A stretch of DNA of 64,000 nt, from NCBI RefSeq assembly GCF_014779555.2, contig NZ_CP094357.1, positions 5,518,001-5,582,000 of the forward strand. Reading direction: 5' to 3'. The position numbers were made by a program, and so were the translations under genes. The DNA is from Lysobacter capsici. Lineage in GTDB: Bacteria; Pseudomonadota; Gammaproteobacteria; Xanthomonadales; Xanthomonadaceae. The notes under the pieces were generated by a model, which saw only the letters and a program-made list of their open reading frames with translations, was not told the DNA's origin and made no database searches. Numbering within the stretch: position 1 is the first letter of the stretch; the number at the start of each line of letters is the position of its first letter. Of this stretch, positions 1 through 8,807 are shown piece by piece.

Positions 1-1343
1 TGCAGGACGGTAAGCGCGGGAATGTCGGATTCGCGTCGGTGCAGGACCACGTCGGGTTGACGGCGCACGATGCCGGTGGCCGAGCACGGCGCGTCCAGCA
101 GCACCGCATCGAACGGCCGGCCGTCCCACCACGCGTCCAGCTCGGCCGCGTCGGCGGCGAGCAGTTCGACCCGATCGGCGAACCCCTGCCGGATCAGCCC
201 GCCGCGCACGCGCTGCAAGCGCTGCGCGTCGATGTCGAGCGCGGTCAGGCGCAGCGCGCCGTCGCGTTCGAGCAGGTGCGCGCTCTTGCCGCCGGGCGCG
301 GCGCAGGCGTCGAGCACGCGCGCGCCGGGCGCGGGCGACAAGGCATCGGCGACCAGTTGCGCGGACAGGTCCTGGATCGACACCAGGCCTTCGGCGAAGC
401 CGGGCAACGTCGAGACCGGCACCGCTTCCTGCAGCCGCAGCGCTTCGACCGGCACGGCCGGCGCGATGCTCGCGATGCCGGCCTGGGCGAGCTGGGCGCG
501 ATAGTCCTCGCGCCCGACCCGCGCGGCGTTGACGCGCAGCCACATCGGCGGCGCGATCGCGCTGTTGGCCAGGATCGCGTCGAAGTGGTCGGGCCATTGC
601 TTGCGCAGCAGGCCGCGCAACCAACTGGGCCAATGCGAATGGCGCGGGTCGGTGGCCGGCAGACCGTCGCGCTGGGCGCGGCGCAGCAGCGCGTTGACCA
701 GTCCGGCCTGGTGTTTGCGGCCGAGCGCGCGGGTCGCTTCGACCGTCGCGGCGAGCGCGGCGTGCGCGGGCAATTGCAGCGGATCGAGCTGGGCCAGTCC
801 GGCGTACAGCAAGGCGCGCAGGTCGCCGTCGCGACGCGACAGCGCGCGCGGCATCCACGCCTCGAGCGCGGCCTCGTACCGCAACGGCTGGCGCAGCACC
901 GCGAAGCACATCGCCTCGACCAGGGCGCGATCGCGCGGATCGGGCAAGGTCGGCAGCGCGGTGGCGAGTTCGGCTTTCAGCGAACGGCCGCGATGCAGCA
1001 CCGCGTCGAGCACGCGCGCGGCGATCGCGCGCGGCTGCGCGCCGGGCAGCAACGGCGGCGGCGCGGGCCGGGCGACGGCCGGTTTACCGGCGCCGCCTTC
1101 GGCGCGGCGCGGCGGCGCGCCACCGGGCCGATCGCCGGCGCGCGGGGCGGCGCGATACACCGACTTTCCCTCGCCTGGCTGTCCGGCAGCCGACTTCGCC
1201 CGATACGCCTTGGTGCCGCCGGGCTTGGCCGCGCCCGGCGTGGCGTCGGCCTCGGCGCGCGGGTCACGTGCGCCCGGCGATCCATCGACGCGTCCGCCTC
1301 GCGGCCCACCCGGGCCTTTCGGCGGCGGAGTCGATTCGCTCAT
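1..1343 (-). CDS. rsmB: 16S rRNA m5C967 methyltransferase RsmB (3' end cut by window)
   Basis: S-adenosylmethionine-dependent cytosine-5 methyltransferase acting on 16S rRNA C967. The start is the ATG at 1343, which overlaps the fmt stop in an ATGA junction. The first ~110 residues are a Pro/Gly/Ala/Arg-rich low-complexity extension, which is longer than in E. coli. A NusB-like RNA-binding domain follows ([20 protein letters not shown] and onward), then the Rossmann methyltransferase domain with the SAM loop [19 protein letters not shown] and the motif IV loop [14 protein letters not shown] holding the conserved Cys. The frame is still open at base 1, so the C-terminus with the second catalytic Cys region lies outside the window. 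Third gene of a def-fmt-rsmB unit. Identification is firm; only the long N-terminal tail is unusual. Confidence 0.93.
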   Translation of the reverse strand, partial: MSESTPPPKGPGGPRGGRVDGSPGARDPRAEADATPGAAKPGGTKAYRAKSAAGQPGEGKSVYRAAPRAGDRPGGAPPRRAEGGAGKPAVARPAPPPLLPGAQPRAIAARVLDAVLHRGRSLKAELATALPTLPDPRDRALVEAMCFAVLRQPLRYEAALEAWMPRALSRRDGDLRALLYAGLAQLDPLQLPAHAALAATVEATRALGRKHQAGLVNALLRRAQRDGLPATDPRHSHWPSWLRGLLRKQWPDHFDAILANSAIAPPMWLRVNAARVGREDYRAQLAQAGIASIAPAVPVEALRLQEAVPVSTLPGFAEGLVSIQDLSAQLVADALSPAPGARVLDACAAPGGKSAHLLERDGALRLTALDIDAQRLQRVRGGLIRQGFADRVELLAADAAELDAWWDGRPFDAVLLDAPCSATGIVRRQPDVVLHRRESDIPALTVL

Positions 1344-2269
1344 GCGCCGCGCGCCGCGATCAGATCGCGGCGGCCGTTCAAATAATCGGCCGCGGTGATC
1401 GCCTTGCCGCCGTCGCGCTGCAGCACCCGCACGCGCAAGGCGCCGACGCCGCAGGCGATGTCGATGCCGTCGCGACCGGTCAGCAGCACCGTGCCGGGCT
1501 CGGCGCGATGCTCCAGCGGCAACGCGATCGCGCCGTGGATGCGCACGCGCTCGCCGGCGATCAGCGCATCGGCCATCGGCCAGGGATTGAACGCGCGCAC
1601 CTTGTTGGCCAATGCGATCGCGCTGTGGCTCCAGTCCAGCCGCGCCTCGGCCTTGTCGAGCTTATGCGCGTAGGTCACCCCGGCCTCGGGTTGGATCCAC
1701 GGCCGCGGGAACAGCTCCGCGCGCGCCAGGCCCAGGCCGTCGCCGAGCACCTCCGCGCCGAGTTCGCTGAGCCGGTCGTGCAGCTGCCCGCCGGTCTCGG
1801 TATCGCCGATCGACAGCTTGGCCTGCAGCAGCACCGGGCCGCTGTCGAGGCCCTTCTCCATCTGCATCAGGCACACGCCGGTCTCGGCGTCGCCGGCCTC
1901 GATCGCGCGCTGGATCGGCGCGGCGCCGCGCCAGCGCGGCAGCAGCGAGGCATGCACGTTCCAGCAACCGTAGGTCGGAATGTCGAGCACCGACTGCGGC
2001 AGGATCAAGCCGTAGGCGACCACGATCATCAGGTCCGGCTGCAACGCGCGCAGCGCCTCGCGCGCGGCGCGGGTCTTGAAGTTTTCCGGCTGGAATACCG
2101 GGATCCCGCGCAGCAGCGCCTCGCGCTTGACCGGCGAGATCGACAGCTCGCGGCCGCGTCCGGCCGGACGATCGGGCTGGGTGTACACGCCCACCACCTC
2201 GCCGCGTTGCGCGGCCGCGCGCAGGCTCGGTACGGCGAAGTCGGGGGTACCGGCGAAGATCAGGCGCAT
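1340..2269 (-). CDS. fmt: Methionyl-tRNA formyltransferase
   Basis: Transfers the formyl group from 10-formyl-THF to Met-tRNAfMet, producing the initiator for translation. 309 residues, the usual length. The N-terminal formyltransferase fold begins [19 protein letters not shown]; the family signature [20 protein letters not shown], including the catalytic region around N/H/D, is present, and the C-terminal OB-like tRNA-binding domain follows. The ATG at 2269 was chosen because the conserved start [10 protein letters not shown] begins there; the frame is open 16 codons further upstream, but only into the heptad repeat. Stop overlaps the rsmB start by 4 bases, indicating translational coupling. 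Lies downstream of def on the same strand. Confidence 0.97.
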   Translation of the reverse strand: MRLIFAGTPDFAVPSLRAAAQRGEVVGVYTQPDRPAGRGRELSISPVKREALLRGIPVFQPENFKTRAAREALRALQPDLMIVVAYGLILPQSVLDIPTYGCWNVHASLLPRWRGAAPIQRAIEAGDAETGVCLMQMEKGLDSGPVLLQAKLSIGDTETGGQLHDRLSELGAEVLGDGLGLARAELFPRPWIQPEAGVTYAHKLDKAEARLDWSHSAIALANKVRAFNPWPMADALIAGERVRIHGAIALPLEHRAEPGTVLLTGRDGIDIACGVGALRVRVLQRDGGKAITAADYLNGRRDLIAARGA

Positions 2270-2276
2270 TGGTGCT

Positions 2277-2433
2277 CGGGAATGGGGAATCGGGAATGGG
2301 GAATCGGCGCGCATCATCGCGCCGGCAGCAACGCTAAGAACACCAGACTACAGAAACGAAGAACGGGAGCAGAAAACCTGCGCGCGCCACACGGCGCCGC
2401 GCCGATTCCCCACTCCCGACTCCCGATTCCCGG
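2277..2433. repeat. Inverted GGGAATC-type heptad repeat between def and fmt
   Basis: Two oppositely oriented arrays of ~7-bp units (variants of GGGAATC/GATTCCC). The left arm is at 2277-2307 (cgggaatggggaatcgggaa...) and the right arm at 2402-2432 (ccgattccccactcccgact...), separated by ~95 bases of unrelated DNA. The right arm ends 4 bases before the def stop codon. A second element of the same design lies at 21801-21891. Function unknown; it could form a long hairpin in the def-fmt transcript. Confidence 0.8.
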
Positions 2434-2436
2434 CCG

Positions 2437-2949
2437 TTAAGCCGACTGCCGCCGCTGCTTGGCCAGCTTCTTGCGCACCATCTCGCGCTTGAGCGGCGAG
2501 AGGTAGTCGACGAACAGCTTGCCGTCGAGGTGATCCATCTCGTGCTGGATGCACACCGCCAGCAGGCCGTCGGTGCTCAGCTCGAACGGCTGGCCGTCGC
2601 GGCCGATCGCCTGCACGGTGATTTCGTTGGCGCGGGTCACGTCGGCGAAGATGCCCGGTACCGACAGGCAACCTTCCTGGTAGACCTGCTCGCCGGATTT
2701 AGCGACGATCTGCGGGTTGACGAACACCAGCGGCCGGTCTTTCTCTTCCGACACGTCGATGACCATGAACCGCTGATGCACGTCGACCTGGCTGGCCGCC
2801 AGGCCGATGCCGGGGCATTCGTACATGGTCTGGAACATATCGTCGAGCAACTGCTGGAATGCAGGCGACGTTACGTGCGAGGCTTCGACCGGCACCGCTT
2901 TGGTCCGCAGGCGGGGGTCGGGAAATTCGAGGATGGGGAGCAGGGCCAT
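2437..2949 (-). CDS. def: Peptide deformylase
   Basis: Removes the N-formyl group from nascent proteins; metal (Fe2+) hydrolase. 170 residues from the ATG at 2949, matching the usual ~169; an in-frame TTG lies three codons upstream but is less likely. All three family motifs are visible: GIGLAASQ (motif 1), EGCLS with the metal-ligand Cys (motif 2) and QHEMDHLDG with the HExxH-type catalytic Glu and two ligand His (motif 3). Ends in a basic tail ([10 protein letters not shown]). First gene of the def-fmt-rsmB unit, divergent from the LysM gene. Confidence 0.97.
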   Translation of the reverse strand: MALLPILEFPDPRLRTKAVPVEASHVTSPAFQQLLDDMFQTMYECPGIGLAASQVDVHQRFMVIDVSEEKDRPLVFVNPQIVAKSGEQVYQEGCLSVPGIFADVTRANEITVQAIGRDGQPFELSTDGLLAVCIQHEMDHLDGKLFVDYLSPLKREMVRKKLAKQRRQSA

Positions 2950-3099
2950 GGGCGTCAAAAATGGGGGCGTGGGTCACATACGCAAGCTTTGGTTGCATTG
3001 TACCCCCGTTATAGGCTGTAAATGCCTGCTAGTGTTCGCAACTCTTGGGCTATAGTCCGGGTGCCCGCAGAGGGCAAACCTGGAAGGGGAATCAGGTAG
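2950..3099. promoter_or_regulatory. Divergent promoter region between def and the LysM gene
   Basis: A 150-bp region distinctly more AT-rich than its flanks, between divergent genes. On the minus strand a good -10-like hexamer TACAAT (complement of 2997-3002) faces def. On the plus strand TATAGT (3051-3056) could be the -10 for the LysM gene. No strong -35 was found at ideal spacing for either. A purine-rich ribosome-binding site (ggaagggga, 3082-3090) precedes the LysM start. The promoter calls are inference from hexamer resemblance. Confidence 0.4.
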
Positions 3100-4263
3100 A
3101 TGGCCGCCATGTTTAAACCTATCCGTGCGGTTTTTACCGCAGCGTTGCTGACTGTTGCCACGTACGCCCTCGCGGCGGAACTGCGTGGCGACCACCCCAA
3201 CACCTACACGGTGAAACGGGGCGACACCCTGTGGGACATTTCCGCGCGCTTCTTGAAGAAGCCGTGGCTGTGGCCGGAAATCTGGCAAGCCAACCCGCAG
3301 ATCAAGAACCCGCACCTCATCTATCCCGGTGACGTGATCTCGCTGGCCTACCTCGACCGCGTCGCCGCGGCCCAGGTCCAGCCCGGTCCGCGCCAGGAAG
3401 CGCCGCTCACCGGCGTGCCGTTGTCGGAGATCGAGCCGTTCCTGAAGAACCTGCGCGTGGTCGACGACTTCGAACAGCTGCCCTACGTGGTCGGCCTCGA
3501 GGAAGACCGCCTGCGGGTGACTCAGGGCCAGGCCGCCTACGTCAAAGGCCTGACCGACCAGAGCCCGGGCACGCGTTACGCCGTGGTCCGTCCGACCCAG
3601 CGCTACACCCGCCTGGACCGCGTCGCCTGCTGCGACATCATGCGCGCGGCCGATCTGGACTACCGCGGCAAGCGCACGGTCGACTTCGACGCGATCTGGA
3701 CCGACGTGGTGGTGCCCGACAAGGGCCGCGAACTGCTCGGCTACGAGCTGCTGCAGGTCGCCACCGGCACGCTCAGCCGCGGCGCCGTCGGCGGCATGCA
3801 GGCCTCGACCCTGGTGATCGACGACACCGGCCGCGAAATCCGCGTCGGCGACCGCCTGATTCCGGTCCAGGCCCAGCCCTACGACCTGCAGTTCTTCCCG
3901 CATCCGCCCAAGGCCCAGTTCGACTACGGTCGCGCCCAGGTGCTGTCGGTCGCCGATCTGGTCAAGAACGGCGGTCCGCGCGACGTGATCGCGCTGTCGG
4001 TCGGCTCCAAGGACGGCATCGACAACGGCACGGTGTTCTCGACCTGGCGCGTCGGCACGAGCAAGCCCGACCGGGTCAAGGTCGGTCCGGACCGCGCCGA
4101 GGACCTGTTCGGCAAGAATTCGCGGGTGCGTCTGCCCGACGAGTTCTCCGGCCACGCGATGGTGTTCCGCACCTTCGACAAGGTCAGCTATGCCTTGATC
4201 ATGGACGGCGTGCGTCCGACCAAGGTCGGCTACGAGCTCAAGCACCCCGACTCGTCGTACTGA
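3100..4263 (+). CDS. LysM peptidoglycan-binding domain protein
   Basis: Secreted or periplasmic protein of 387 residues. A signal peptide occupies residues 1-26 (basic start, hydrophobic core, ALAAE). The LysM domain at about residues 35-85 (YTVKRGDTLWDISARFLKKP ... NPHLIYPGDVISL) binds GlcNAc-containing peptidoglycan. The remaining ~300 residues show no motif that I recognise. In many gammaproteobacteria a LysM protein of this size sits between def and dprA, as here, so the placement is ancestral. The ATG at 3100 was chosen for the purine-rich site at 3082-3090; an internal ATG at 3109 is the alternative. Confidence 0.88.
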   Translation: MAAMFKPIRAVFTAALLTVATYALAAELRGDHPNTYTVKRGDTLWDISARFLKKPWLWPEIWQANPQIKNPHLIYPGDVISLAYLDRVAAAQVQPGPRQEAPLTGVPLSEIEPFLKNLRVVDDFEQLPYVVGLEEDRLRVTQGQAAYVKGLTDQSPGTRYAVVRPTQRYTRLDRVACCDIMRAADLDYRGKRTVDFDAIWTDVVVPDKGRELLGYELLQVATGTLSRGAVGGMQASTLVIDDTGREIRVGDRLIPVQAQPYDLQFFPHPPKAQFDYGRAQVLSVADLVKNGGPRDVIALSVGSKDGIDNGTVFSTWRVGTSKPDRVKVGPDRAEDLFGKNSRVRLPDEFSGHAMVFRTFDKVSYALIMDGVRPTKVGYELKHPDSSY

Positions 4264-4317
4264 GTCCGGCGAAGCCGCGCGGCCCTCGCCGCACGGACTT
4301 TTCCTACAGCATCACGC

Positions 4318-4339
4318 GACGGCGCCTTCGGGCGCCGTC
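4318..4339 (+). terminator. Hairpin after the LysM gene
   Basis: Perfect 9-bp stem GACGGCGCC / GGCGCCGTC closed by a TTCG tetraloop, 55 bases after the LysM stop and just before dprA. There is no proper U-run after it, so it may be an attenuating or RNA-stabilising structure rather than a full intrinsic terminator. Confidence 0.5.
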
Positions 4340-4363
4340 GTCGTTTGCGGGCTAGGCTGGGGC

Positions 4364-5596
4364 ATGAACCAGACCGACCCCGACACCGCCCGCGACGACG
4401 CCCTCGCCCTGCTGAACCTGATCGACGCCGGCGGCGCGGCCGCGCCGCGACGGCTGCTGATCGAACAACACGGCAGCGCGGCGGCCGTGCTGGCGGCCGG
4501 GCCGCGCGCGTGGCGGGCGGCGGAGCTGTCGGAAAAGCAGATCGACCGCCTGCGTACCCCACAGGCCGAGACCCTGGAGCGGGCCAGCCGCTGGCTCGGC
4601 GACCCCAATCACCACCTGATCGCGTGGAACCACCCCGACTACCCGCCGCTGCTGCGGCGCGCGCCCAGCCCGCCGCTGGCGCTGTTCGTGGTCGGCGAAC
4701 CGGCGCTGCTGTGGCACCCGTCGGTGGCCGTGGTCGGCAGCCGCTCGCCGACCCCGGCCGGCACCGACAACGCCGCCGATTTCTCCCGCGCCCTGGCCCG
4801 CAGCGGCCTGGCGGTGATCAGCGGCTTGGCCGCGGGCATCGACACCGCCGCGCATCGCGCCGCCCTGGACGCCGGCGGGCTGACCGTGGCCGTGCTCGGC
4901 ACCGGCCCCGACATCGCCTACCCGCGCAGCAACGCCGAGCTGCTGGCGCGGATCGGCCAGGTCGGCGCGGTGGTCAGCGAACACCTGCCCGGCACCCAGG
5001 CCCGGCCCGAGCACTTTCCCAGCCGCAACCGGATCCTGGCCGGGCTCAGCCTGGGCACCCTGGTGATCGAGGCGGCCGAGCGCTCCGGCGCGCTGATCAC
5101 CGCGCGACTAGCCAGCGAATGCGGGCGCGAGGTGTTCGCGGTGCCCGGCTCGATCCACAACCCGCTCGCGCGCGGCTGCCACCGCCTGATCCGCGAGGGC
5201 GCCGGGCTGGTCGAAAGCGCCATTGAGGTGACCGCGGCCTTAGCGCCGCTGGCGGCCGAACTGGCCGACGGCTTGCGCAGGCGCCTGGGCGTCCCCACTA
5301 CATCGGGCCATGCCAGCGACGAGGCGATGCCCCCGGCGGATCACGCCGGCCACGCGAGCGTCACACACGACGATCACGATGGCCGCGAGCGAGTTTCCGG
5401 AGCGCCGCCGCAAGCGCAATACGCCGATCCCGACTACCAGCGCTTGTGGAATGCGCTGGGTTACGACCCCACCGGTATGGATCGCCTGGTCGATCGCACC
5501 GGATTGACGATCGCCGAACTGTCCTCCATGCTGCTGGTCATGGAGCTTGAGGGTCGCGTCGCGGCGCTGCATGGCCGTTACTTCCGCAACCGCTGA
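4364..5596 (+). CDS. dprA: DNA-processing protein DprA
   Basis: Loads RecA onto incoming single-stranded DNA during natural transformation; cytoplasmic. 410 residues with the expected three parts: an N-terminal SAM-like region, the extended Rossmann fold ([64 protein letters not shown]), and a C-terminal winged-helix domain (~residues 345-410). A ~55-residue Ala/His/Asp-rich linker joins the last two. ATG at 4364, the only start that keeps the N-terminal domain. Followed by smg, as in other Xanthomonadaceae. Its presence is consistent with transformability. Confidence 0.96.
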   Translation: MNQTDPDTARDDALALLNLIDAGGAAAPRRLLIEQHGSAAAVLAAGPRAWRAAELSEKQIDRLRTPQAETLERASRWLGDPNHHLIAWNHPDYPPLLRRAPSPPLALFVVGEPALLWHPSVAVVGSRSPTPAGTDNAADFSRALARSGLAVISGLAAGIDTAAHRAALDAGGLTVAVLGTGPDIAYPRSNAELLARIGQVGAVVSEHLPGTQARPEHFPSRNRILAGLSLGTLVIEAAERSGALITARLASECGREVFAVPGSIHNPLARGCHRLIREGAGLVESAIEVTAALAPLAAELADGLRRRLGVPTTSGHASDEAMPPADHAGHASVTHDDHDGRERVSGAPPQAQYADPDYQRLWNALGYDPTGMDRLVDRTGLTIAELSSMLLVMELEGRVAALHGRYFRNR

Positions 5597-5685
5597 ATCC
5601 GAATCGGCATCGATCTGCCGGCGGGTCATTCGGTCAATCAGCAACTCCTGACCCACCGCGCCGCATGCGGCGCAGGCCGAGGGAA

Positions 5686-6174
5686 ATGAAAGAGAGCATC
5701 CTGGACGTCCTGCTGTACCTGTTCGAGCATTACTTCACCGACGATGCGGACCTTGTCCGCGACCGCGATTCGCTCCGCAGCGGCCCCCTGTTCGATGAAT
5801 TGGGTCAGGCCGGTTTCAGCCCCGCCGAGATCAACAAAGCCATCGAATGGCTCGATGCGCTGGCCCAGCAACGGCCCAGCGTCAACGCGCCGCGCGTGGG
5901 CGGACCGACCCGGATCTATTTCGGCCCGGAACTCGACAAGCTCGATGTCGAATGCCGCGGCTTCCTGCTGTTCCTGGAACAGCACGGCATCCTCGATGCC
6001 GATCAGCGCGAACTCGTGCTGGATCGGGCGATGGCGCTGGATCAGGAGGAACTCGACCTGGACGACCTGAAATGGGTCGTGCTGATGGTCCTGTTCAACC
6101 AGCCCGGTTCCGAGGCGGCGTACGCCTGGATGGAAACCCAGATGTTCGCCGACGAGCCCGAGCCGGTGCATTGA
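5686..6174 (+). CDS. smg: Smg family protein (DUF494)
   Basis: 162-residue acidic cytoplasmic protein of the Smg/DUF494 family, almost always encoded between dprA and topA. No biochemical function is established. Begins [20 protein letters not shown], the family's characteristic start, preceded by the ribosome-binding site GAGGGAA (5679-5685). The frame is open further upstream to 5665, but that would add only basic residues not seen in the family. High Glu/Asp/Leu content with predicted helices; no membrane segment. Firm family call, function unknown. Confidence 0.93.
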   Translation: MKESILDVLLYLFEHYFTDDADLVRDRDSLRSGPLFDELGQAGFSPAEINKAIEWLDALAQQRPSVNAPRVGGPTRIYFGPELDKLDVECRGFLLFLEQHGILDADQRELVLDRAMALDQEELDLDDLKWVVLMVLFNQPGSEAAYAWMETQMFADEPEPVH

Positions 6175-6178
6175 CCCC

Positions 6179-6206
6179 GCGCGCCGGCCGTCTGACGCCG
6201 GCGCGC
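6179..6206 (+). terminator. Strong GC hairpin directly after smg; rest of 6175-6505 shows no gene
   Basis: A 10-bp perfect stem (6179-6188 with 6197-6206, GCGCGCCGGC/GCCGGCGCGC) begins 5 bases after the smg stop. It lacks a U-run. The remaining intergenic DNA to 6505 is GC-rich with no convincing coding frame. It ends with the ribosome-binding site AGGGGGA (6494-6500) of the next gene. This break separates the ancestral dprA-smg unit from the inserted GYF_2 genes. Confidence 0.5.
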
Positions 6207-6505
6207 AGCCCTCGCCGCGCCGGCCCTGCCGGCGTGGCGGCACCGATCCGGCGTCCTCGCGCCGCGCACCCTAAGACCGTCCCACCCGGCCGCCGCGCGC
6301 CGCCGTTCATCGCCGAGCGCGCGCCGCGGCTGCGGCCTGCGTCACGTTTTCCGCTCTCCGTGCTAGTTTCTTGCGTCTCGCGCACGCCCCAGGGGGCGGC
6401 GGCGCGGCAGCATGCCATCGTCCGCGCGGCCGCCCTGCCGGGCCCGGTCCGCCGCCACGATGGTCTTCACTACACAGGGACGATCGCAAGATCAGGGGGA
6501 ACGAG

Positions 6506-7300
6506 ATGACGAACTGGTACTACCACGATCCGGCCCAGGGCCGCGTCGGTCCGATCGACGCCGACGCGCTGCGCGGCCATTTCCGCGAAGGCCGCATCCA
6601 GCGCGACACCTTGCTGTGGCGCGAGGGCCTGCGCGAATGGCAGCCGCTGGAACGCCTGTCGGCCGAACTGGGCCTGGACGGCGACCTGCTGTCGTCGACC
6701 CCGCGCGCGCCCGCGCCGCCGCCGTTGCCGCCCGGCGCCAACGACGCGCCGGCGTACTCGGCCGCTCCGGGTCCGAACGGTCCGGGACCGTCCACCGGCA
6801 ACAACCCCGCCGACGCCGCGGCCGCGCATTTCAATCGCCGGCCGGCCGCGCCGCCGCCGCGCAAGGGCCTGTCGGGCTGCGTGATCGTGCTCATCGTGCT
6901 GGCCGTGCTGGCGATTCCGGTGCTCGGCATCCTGATCGCGATCGCCCTGCCGGCCTACCAGGACTACACCTTCCGCGCCAAGGTCGCCCAGGCCATGGCC
7001 GTCGCCGGCAGCCACAAGATCGCGGTCGCCGAGTTCGTGCAGTCCAACGAAGCCTGCCCGGGCAACGACAGCGAAGGCTTCCAGCCCGCCGCCGACTACG
7101 CCGACACCTACATCGCCGGGATCAGCTTCGGCCACCTCACCGAGAACGGCCAGTGCGCGATCCAGGTCGAACTGCGCGGTATCGGCGCCAGGATCGACGG
7201 CAAGCACATCGTGCAGTCGTACGATCCGAGCAGCGGCGGCTGGAGCTGCACCTCGGACATCGAAAAGCGCTCGGTCCTGCCGATGGAGTGCCGCGACTAA
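6506..7300 (+). CDS. GYF_2 (DUF4339) domain protein fused to a type IV pilin-like segment
   Basis: 264 residues. Residues 1-48 are a GYF_2/DUF4339 domain (start MTNWYYHDPAQGRVGPID, then LLWREGLREWQPL). A Pro/Ala-rich linker follows to about residue 125. Next is a hydrophobic helix whose end reads IAIALPAYQDYTFRAKVAQA, which closely matches the N-terminal helix of type IV pilins. The C-terminal ~85-residue globular part carries two spaced Cys pairs, as in pilin or pseudopilin heads. There is no prepilin leader G/FTLIE motif, so it is probably a tail-anchored membrane protein with the head outside rather than an assembled pilin. ATG at 6506 with a good ribosome-binding site. Followed by a second GYF_2 protein. 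Confidence 0.75.
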   Translation: MTNWYYHDPAQGRVGPIDADALRGHFREGRIQRDTLLWREGLREWQPLERLSAELGLDGDLLSSTPRAPAPPPLPPGANDAPAYSAAPGPNGPGPSTGNNPADAAAAHFNRRPAAPPPRKGLSGCVIVLIVLAVLAIPVLGILIAIALPAYQDYTFRAKVAQAMAVAGSHKIAVAEFVQSNEACPGNDSEGFQPAADYADTYIAGISFGHLTENGQCAIQVELRGIGARIDGKHIVQSYDPSSGGWSCTSDIEKRSVLPMECRD

Positions 7301-7392
7301 GTCTGCCCCCCGGCGCATCGCGACGGCAGTCGATGGCATCATGCGGGGCATTGCGGCCCCGCTACCGGGCCCACGACCGCCAGAGACTCGCG

Positions 7393-8535
7393 ATGACCCA
7401 GTGGTACTACAGCGACAACGAACGTAACCGGCACGGACCGCTGGACGGCGCGCAGATGATCGAGCGCCACGGTCGCGGCGAGCTGGGTCCCGATACCCTG
7501 GTGTGGCGCGACGGCCTGCCGCAGTGGCAGCCGTGGCGCGATCTGGCCGGTGAACTGATCGCCGATCCCGGCTTCGGCGCCGCGCCCGATCCGGCCCAGG
7601 TCCTGGCCGAGCGCGTCGACAGCGTGGTCGGCACCGCCGTCGCCGACGCCCACGAACGGGCCGACGACGCGGTCGACGCGGCCGCCGCGCGCAACCCGGC
7701 CGGCACCGCCGCGCCGCTTCAGGATGAACCGCAGGCGAGTCCGGCCGAAGCACTTCGGACCGAGCCGGCATCGGCCAACGCCGGCGATACCGCTGCGTTC
7801 GCGTCGACTTCGTCGGCGAAACCCAGCGACACCTACATCCCCGCGCGGGCCGTCGACGAGCCCGATTCGCCCTACGCCGCGCCGCGCGCCGGCGTGGCCG
7901 AGGACATGTCGGTGGTGCTGGGCCACGAGGTGGTCTATGCCGGGTTCTGGAAGCGCCTGGCCGCGTACATGATCGACGGCCTGCTGGTCACCATCACCTA
8001 TTACGCGGTCAATACCGTGCTGGTGCTCGGCGGCATGGTCGCCTTCGGCGCCGCCAGCGGCTTCGATTCGGCCAAATGGCTGACCAGCGGCGCCGACAGC
8101 ATGTTCATCCTGTACACGGTGCTGTCGTACGTGCTGATGGGCGCGATCAGCCTGAGCTACTACGCCGGCTTCGAGTCGTCCTCGATGCAGGCCACGCTGG
8201 GCAAGCTCGCGGTCGGGATCAAGGTGGTCGACGCGCAGGGCCGCAGGCTCAGCCGCGGACGCGCGATCGGCCGCTGGTTCGCGGCCATGCTGTCCTACCT
8301 GAGCCTGTACGTGGGCTACCTGTTGATCGCCTTCACCGACCGCAAGCAGGGCCTGCACGACATGGTCGCCAAGACCCAGGTGGTCGACCGTTGGGCCTAC
8401 ACTGCGCGCCCGGAACTGCAGAACCGGACCCTCGGCACGGTGGCCCTGGTGATTCTGATCCTGGCCGGCCTGATCTGGGCGGCGGTGGTCGGCGTGCTGC
8501 TGGTCGCGCTGGGATTTGCCGCCTTCTCGAGCTGA
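7393..8535 (+). CDS. GYF_2 (DUF4339) - RDD family membrane protein
   Basis: 380 residues. N-terminal GYF_2/DUF4339 domain (MTQWYYSDNERNRHGPLDG ... LVWRDGLPQWQPW), an acidic Ala/Pro-rich linker to about residue 175, then an RDD domain (YAGFWKRLAAYMIDGLLVTI, KLAVGIKVVDAQGRRL, FTDRKQGLHDMVAKT) with several membrane helices and a last helix at the C-terminus. RDD proteins are linked to ion or osmolyte transport and stress; the substrate here is unknown. It shares the N-terminal domain with the preceding gene, suggesting duplication of a module or a two-protein membrane complex. The ATG at 7393 matches the GYF_2 start exactly. Confidence 0.82.
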   Translation: MTQWYYSDNERNRHGPLDGAQMIERHGRGELGPDTLVWRDGLPQWQPWRDLAGELIADPGFGAAPDPAQVLAERVDSVVGTAVADAHERADDAVDAAAARNPAGTAAPLQDEPQASPAEALRTEPASANAGDTAAFASTSSAKPSDTYIPARAVDEPDSPYAAPRAGVAEDMSVVLGHEVVYAGFWKRLAAYMIDGLLVTITYYAVNTVLVLGGMVAFGAASGFDSAKWLTSGADSMFILYTVLSYVLMGAISLSYYAGFESSSMQATLGKLAVGIKVVDAQGRRLSRGRAIGRWFAAMLSYLSLYVGYLLIAFTDRKQGLHDMVAKTQVVDRWAYTARPELQNRTLGTVALVILILAGLIWAAVVGVLLVALGFAAFSS

Positions 8536-8677
8536 GTCGCAACGCGCTGGCAGCTGAACAGGACACAATCCATCACATCTTCTTCAAGCAATTGAGTGCC
8601 ACTTTATTGGCGGTTCCGAGGGGCCGAGCTTGACAGCTCCGCCCGGCTCGTGATTCCACTAGAAAGAGGAAACCTGA

Positions 8678-8704
8678 ACGCCCGCCGCCGAACGCTGCGG
8701 GCGT
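8678..8704 (+). terminator. Hairpin in the RDD-topA intergenic region
   Basis: Inverted repeat ACGCCCGC (8678-8685) / GCGGGCGT (8697-8704) with an 11-base loop, followed by cgccttctt. It probably terminates transcription from the GYF_2/RDD pair. The ~270-bp gap otherwise includes an AT-richer stretch (8570-8605, cacatcttcttcaagcaatt...) that may hold the topA promoter, but no convincing hexamers were found. Confidence 0.45.
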
Positions 8705-8807
8705 CGCCTTCTTAAACCTTCGCAGCGCCGGGCCCGTTCCGACGCTGCCCGCCGCAACAGAACACGCTGTCGAGCAGGCGCCCCGCCCCGGGCCCTGCGG
8801 AGTACCA

